A DNA stretch of 64,000 nucleotides from Neonectria sp. B-13 (taxonomy: Eukaryota > Ascomycota > Sordariomycetes > Hypocreales > Nectriaceae): NCBI GenBank assembly GCA_002682825.1, contig NOKP01000003.1:1984001-2048000 (forward strand). The letters run 5' to 3'. Each line of letters starts with the position of its first letter. Within the stretch, counting starts at the first letter, position 1. Positions 60,153-64,000 of this stretch are shown piece by piece. The position numbers were made by a program, and so were the translations under genes. The notes under the pieces are model-generated. The model saw nothing but the letters and a program-made list of their open reading frames with translations, was not told the origin of the DNA and did no database searches.

Positions 60153-60945
60153 GCAGAAATACCAGGGCGAGACGAGAAATCGAAACCTCAAGGCTGTGTT
60201 AGCCGAGGTCATGACTTCCCTTTGGGAGGGTTCAAAGGCAGCAGACGATGTGATCCGAGTGCCTAGCATTCCGGGGACATTGCACTGCGGGCAACAATGG
60301 AGGAGAGATCTACATCTTATATGAGTCTCAGATTGCGCCCCCTTGGCCAGTTCGACAGCCATGGATGGTCTTGACGTAATTGGGAGAGTACCATCTTGAG
60401 CATGGTAGACGCAAAAAGGAAAATGACGGAGTTCATGTTGGTATGCGCTGTAGGGCGCGATGCTGCTCTGTCATGTAGTAATGAAGAACTGAAAAGTTGT
60501 TGATGACGATTTCTTGTCCCAGATTGGTCCATTGATGTGAAATGTTGTGTTGCGCAATGGTAGCTTGGTAGTTGTGCTTATGGTTGTGCCTTCTATGACT
60601 GACGTGCCATGAGGTCCTTGGCAAGCCCATCCCAATTTGGAAAATTGTTGCAGAGCTAATCTCAACCACCTTCGTCCGCCAACACTGGAGACCTGTAAAA
60701 CCAACACGGCTCAATTCAGCTCCCACACAACAGCGCCAAGGTATCATTTCGCTCAGGACAGACAGTGTATAGCTAGGTCAACTGTCCCTCTCTGAGTCGA
60801 CTAGGTTTTCGTCCTAGCAAATTTGCTTCACCGTTTGTCTCTAGCTGGTTTGCCGTCAACGCAAATAACCACGCATCGCGTTCAGCGTCGGGGATATCAA
60901 GACCTCGGAATTGAGGCTGCAGGTTTCGCGGTCCAAGGAGGAAAG
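60153..60945. other. spacer before HTD2
   Basis: This holds the 3' UTR of the methyltransferase gene and the HTD2 promoter. No supported gene or repeat was seen. Confidence 0.45.
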
Positions 60946-62053
60946 ATGAAGGTGCTTTCGAGAGTGGCCTCCGGGCTTGGTCGCCAGTGCTGCCAGGCCG
61001 GGCGTCGTGCCTACGCCGTGTCTGCTTCAACACCAACGTCACCATCATCATCGTCCATCAAAGCCGCCATGGACGCCATCAAAGCCCACCCGCCCAAAGT
61101 CATCCCCGACTACCTCACGCCCATGCCCTCGCACCTGCTCGCCACAACCCTCACCGACCTCGTGCACACGCCATCGTCATCTTCGCCTACCATCGCCTCC
61201 CCGCCGCGCCTCCTTCCGCCCGGCCACCATCTCGTCTACTTCCCGATCCAGCTGCCGCCGTCGGCGCTCGTGCCCGACGGCGCGGACCCGCACCACTCGC
61301 CGGGGCCGCCGTTCACCCGCCGCGTCTGGGCCGGCGGCGAGGTGGCGTTCGCGGCCGAGATGCCGCTCGATGGCCGCGCCGTCGTGTGTCGGGAGAAGGT
61401 CGAGGATGTCAGCGTCAGGGGCCGGGACGGCGACGAGAAGGTGTTTGTGGATGTGTGGAGGCGCTATGGACTCGGGCATGAGGATGTCGAGACGAGGCGC
61501 GGGTGGGAGATTGAGGAGCGCCGGACGCTCGTCTTCATGCGGGAGCAGGAGGCTTCCTCGTCGGCTGCTCCATCACGCCTCATCAAATGAACGCCATCCC
61601 ACTCCCTTTGCAAGATGCTCCTATACTAACCCTGACTCTTCTCTCTCTCCAGACCCTCACCCTGCCTCGCACTCCGTCTCCCTGACTCCATCGCCCACAC
61701 ACCTCTTCCACTTCTCCGCCCTCTCCTTCAACGCCCACGCCATCCACCTCGACCCGCTGTACGCCCGCGACGTCGACGGCCACCACGCCCTCCTCGTCCA
61801 CGGGCCCCTGACTCTCGCCCTTATGCTGCGCGTGCTGTCCGATCACCTGGGCGAGGGTGCACGCGTGCGTCGCTTTGCCTACCGCAACCACGCACCGCTC
61901 TATGTCGACGAGCGCATGACTATTTCTCTGCGTAAGGTGTCTGGCACCGGTGAGACTCAAGGTCGTTGGGATGTCTGGGTCGAGGGCCCAGAGGGTGGGT
62001 TGGCCGTCAAAGGAACCGCTGAGGTGGTGCCCGTGGAGGACGTTACGGTATAG
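60946..62053 (+). CDS. HTD2: mitochondrial 3-hydroxyacyl-thioester dehydratase
   Basis: Htd2 dehydrates 3-hydroxyacyl-ACP in mitochondrial fatty-acid synthesis, the pathway that supplies lipoic acid. The N-terminus (MKVLSRVASGLGRQCCQAGR) is a basic presequence. The C-terminal half carries the hot-dog hydratase motif: FSALSFNAHAIHLDPLYA with the catalytic Asn-His-Asp cluster, then LLVHGPLTLALMLR. The frame of the first part meets TGA at 61588-61590, and the second part is in another frame from 61653. An intron must lie between, with branch TACTAAC and acceptor CTCCAG at 61652. No GT donor gives the right phase. The best fit is a GC donor at 61577 (exons 60946-61576 and 61653-62053), giving 343 residues. 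A donor mutation or sequencing error is also possible. Convergent with GPI13, 296 bp apart. Confidence 0.8.
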
Positions 62054-62349
62054 AAGCTCAGGGCACGAATAAGCCCAGCACACTTGACCCGGCATGCATG
62101 ATATGAACCATTCGATTGTACGATAGGAAAAGGCCGACAGTATGTCGAGGTTTTACATGTAGATCTACCCGGATACATCTTGCAATACACGAAGCGAGCA
62201 GGATATCCCTTGTCCTCTGCTTCCCAACCCTTTTCAAGACGCCCGAGTATAACACAAAAGACCCATGGCTTGAGCAGTTTTACATCCTACACCATGTATC
62301 GTACATTTTGTACATGCTAGTTTTCACGGCATCCAGACCAATGACTAGT

Positions 62350-64000
62350 CTAGTCCGCAAACCCAAACACCTCGCTGAGGGCCAGGGCGTTGGTGCGTAC
62401 GCCAGTGAGCGTGACGAAGATGGCCACGAGGTCGAGACAGAGAAGCGCGACGGTCGCGAGCATGAAGCGTGGGTTGAAGACGCGGTACAGCATGAGGTGG
62501 CGACGCAACCAGCCCGCCCAGCTCATAGTGGCCAGGGCCTCGACGGCGAAGTAGGCGATGAAGACGCCGAGGCTGCGCGCGGCTGTCTCCAGCACACCCC
62601 TTTGCTTGGGACCGGTCTTCCACATGGAAAGGAGAGGCACCGAAGTCGCCGCGAGGATCTGACCGCCAAAGGTGTTAAGGGCGACGACGATGGGCGTCCA
62701 CGGGTAGCGAATGGTGAAGAGAGGGATGAAGGCGCTGTCCCACTGTATGCTCGCCAGCGTTGCCTGGTGGCCCGTCTTGAAGTAGTAAAAGCTGCCCAGG
62801 ATAGCAAGCATGACGGGGCCAATGGGGTCCGTTTTGAGGTCGTTGAGGTCCAGGATCTCTGCTAGTGAGAGGATCTGCCACATCATGAGGGCAAGCGCTC
62901 CGGCACCCATGGGCTTGGAGAGGAGGAGGCATGCCAAGAGAATGTTGAGTGGCAGCAAGAGATATCGCGCGCCGATGGCATTGGCGTATCCCAGAATCGT
63001 CACAGTAGGCCGGCCTGAACTGGAGGCCGACGATAGGATGGACACGCATGGCGGCGCCCAGACGAAAGCAGTGGTTCCGGCAACAAAGGCCAGAGCGAGG
63101 ACTATCTGAGCCACGTAGATACCCACAGTCTTGAGAGTGCCCTCAGGAAGACTTCCTGCGAGCCAGTCGCCATTATCAGCAGCATCGATGATCCAGTACA
63201 CCGCCGCCAAGAAGAGTCCACCGCGGAAGATGTAGCCGATCCACGTAGGCGCTAGACCCTCCCACGATCTCGTTGGCGTGAGGAAGGACTTGATGATGGC
63301 CGGGAGGGCGACAAATATGATAACGGGGATGATGAGCTGCCACTTAGCCGATGTCGACGACGAGGCGGATGCGTAGTAGGTGGATATGCAGTACGGCATC
63401 TGCTCCTCGCGGCAAAGCTTCGAGTACGACGCCAGGCGTCCAAGAATCACAAATGCAATGGAGTGGTACACGCCCATGGTGCGGCCCACCTTGGACTCAA
63501 TGCGGAAAGATGAGATGGCACTGGCAATACCGAACGTGGTGATGAAGAAGAGCAGGATGGAGTCTTCCCAGATCGTGAACGAGTTGGACGCAAACCCAAT
63601 CGACTGGCTGACGGTGAAGACAACGGCCAGCCAACCCCAGAAGGACGTTGGCAGCATGTTGAGGAGGCTCTTTCCTGCTTCGTGGAGCGACGATCCCACG
63701 CCAACCATGAGCAAAATCATGACCAGCGCGGCGAGGCCGTCCATTGGCTGCCCGCGATATACGGCAACGCCAATGAGAACTGCCAGAGTGAAGAGGAGTT
63801 TTGGATCCCACATCCCCTTAAGCAGGTCCTTGTGGAAGATCTGGTCCGGTTGAGGCTCGATATCACCCCGTAATCCCATGAGCTCTAGCTTCCTCTCGGC
63901 GTAATCGAGCTCGGCGTCATTGTTAACAACGAAGTCATCGTCCTCATCGCGGGACGAGTACATCAGCAGGATGACGACTCCGAGCCCGAAGACTACGATG
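62350..64000 (-). CDS. GPI13: GPI ethanolamine phosphate transferase 3, C-terminal part
   Basis: Gpi13 (PIG-O) adds ethanolamine phosphate to the third mannose of the GPI precursor in the ER lumen. The window holds 550 C-terminal residues. The catalytic alkaline-phosphatase-like domain lies beyond the right edge. What is visible is a chain of many hydrophobic helices, starting with IVVFGLGVVILLMY at the edge, then ELDYAERKLELMGLRGD in a loop. The family region continues through GVGSSLHEAGKSLLNMLP, LLPLNILLACLLLSKPMG and FKTGHQATLASIQWDSAFI. FKTGHQATLASIQW is the strongly conserved signature of the PIG-N/PIG-O/PIG-G group, here closest to PIG-O. No intron is visible in this part. The coding region is partial only because of the window edge. 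Confidence 0.9.
   Translation of the reverse strand, partial: IVVFGLGVVILLMYSSRDEDDDFVVNNDAELDYAERKLELMGLRGDIEPQPDQIFHKDLLKGMWDPKLLFTLAVLIGVAVYRGQPMDGLAALVMILLMVGVGSSLHEAGKSLLNMLPTSFWGWLAVVFTVSQSIGFASNSFTIWEDSILLFFITTFGIASAISSFRIESKVGRTMGVYHSIAFVILGRLASYSKLCREEQMPYCISTYYASASSSTSAKWQLIIPVIIFVALPAIIKSFLTPTRSWEGLAPTWIGYIFRGGLFLAAVYWIIDAADNGDWLAGSLPEGTLKTVGIYVAQIVLALAFVAGTTAFVWAPPCVSILSSASSSGRPTVTILGYANAIGARYLLLPLNILLACLLLSKPMGAGALALMMWQILSLAEILDLNDLKTDPIGPVMLAILGSFYYFKTGHQATLASIQWDSAFIPLFTIRYPWTPIVVALNTFGGQILAATSVPLLSMWKTGPKQRGVLETAARSLGVFIAYFAVEALATMSWAGWLRRHLMLYRVFNPRFMLATVALLCLDLVAIFVTLTGVRTNALALSEVFGFAD

Noticed and set aside
59145..60362. 405-codon minus-strand frame
   Set aside because: It is antisense to the C9-methyltransferase. 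Strong C-ending codon bias on the real strand removes stops from this mirror frame.

Overview
The window is nuclear DNA of a filamentous ascomycete (Pezizomycotina, most likely a Sordariomycete). The evidence is short 48-196 bp introns with GTRNGT donors, CTAAC/CTGAC branch sites and CAG/TAG acceptors, together with a gene set that includes a fungal palC, a glucosylceramide C9-methyltransferase, a peroxisomal CoA ligase and several small secreted proteins. I rebuilt exons by joining reading frames at splice sites and checking codon phase at every junction. No tRNA, rRNA, CRISPR array, intact transposon or phage-like element was recognised. One 100-N assembly gap lies at 47778-47877, and the last gene (GPI13) runs off the right edge.

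Layout. 0-4 kb is an accessory-looking stretch with two secreted proteins: a 212-residue pro-protein and a 137-residue cysteine-rich protein made of a duplicated exon module. 4.7-8.4 kb holds palC and ALG6 in divergent orientation. 11.4-12.9 kb holds a membrane-anchored cupredoxin-like serine-rich protein after a 3 kb gene-free stretch. 14.3-31.9 kb is a dense housekeeping block: RPP2, SPT2, a NUFIP1/Rsa1-like CCCH protein, RPC25, EMC3, SPC2, MMS19, ATP11 and a PTS1-bearing acyl-CoA ligase. 32.6-42.8 kb holds a steryl-ester/acid-lipase-like membrane hydrolase, PEX6 and an SH3BGR-like protein with a very long repetitive tail. 46.0 kb has a small GPI-anchored Ser/Thr-rich wall protein. About 46.6-53.5 kb is gene-poor. 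53.5-55.8 kb has a small membrane-protein gene with an in-frame stop and a small secreted coiled-coil protein. 58.3-64 kb is a lipid/membrane block: sphingolipid C9-methyltransferase, mitochondrial HTD2 and partial GPI13.

How the genes fit together. Many genes sit in head-to-head pairs sharing 360-1570 bp upstream regions (palC/ALG6, RPP2/SPT2, NUFIP1-like/RPC25, EMC3/SPC2, MMS19/ATP11, lipase/PEX6). EMC3 and SPC2 both act in ER protein biogenesis. The lipase, the PTS1 ligase and PEX6 together suggest neutral-lipid release, fatty-acid activation and peroxisome matrix import. These functional links are inferences from gene order.

The most distinctive item is the 3318-3876 gene: two copies of a Cys-rich exon module joined by a Pro-Thr repeat linker, with both introns inserted at the same place and in the same phase. 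Other points worth checking are the disrupted four-exon membrane protein at 53.5-54.1 kb, the HTD2 intron without a GT donor, the 48-nt in-frame intron of palC, and a 14-bp perfect inverted repeat inside an intron of the first gene.
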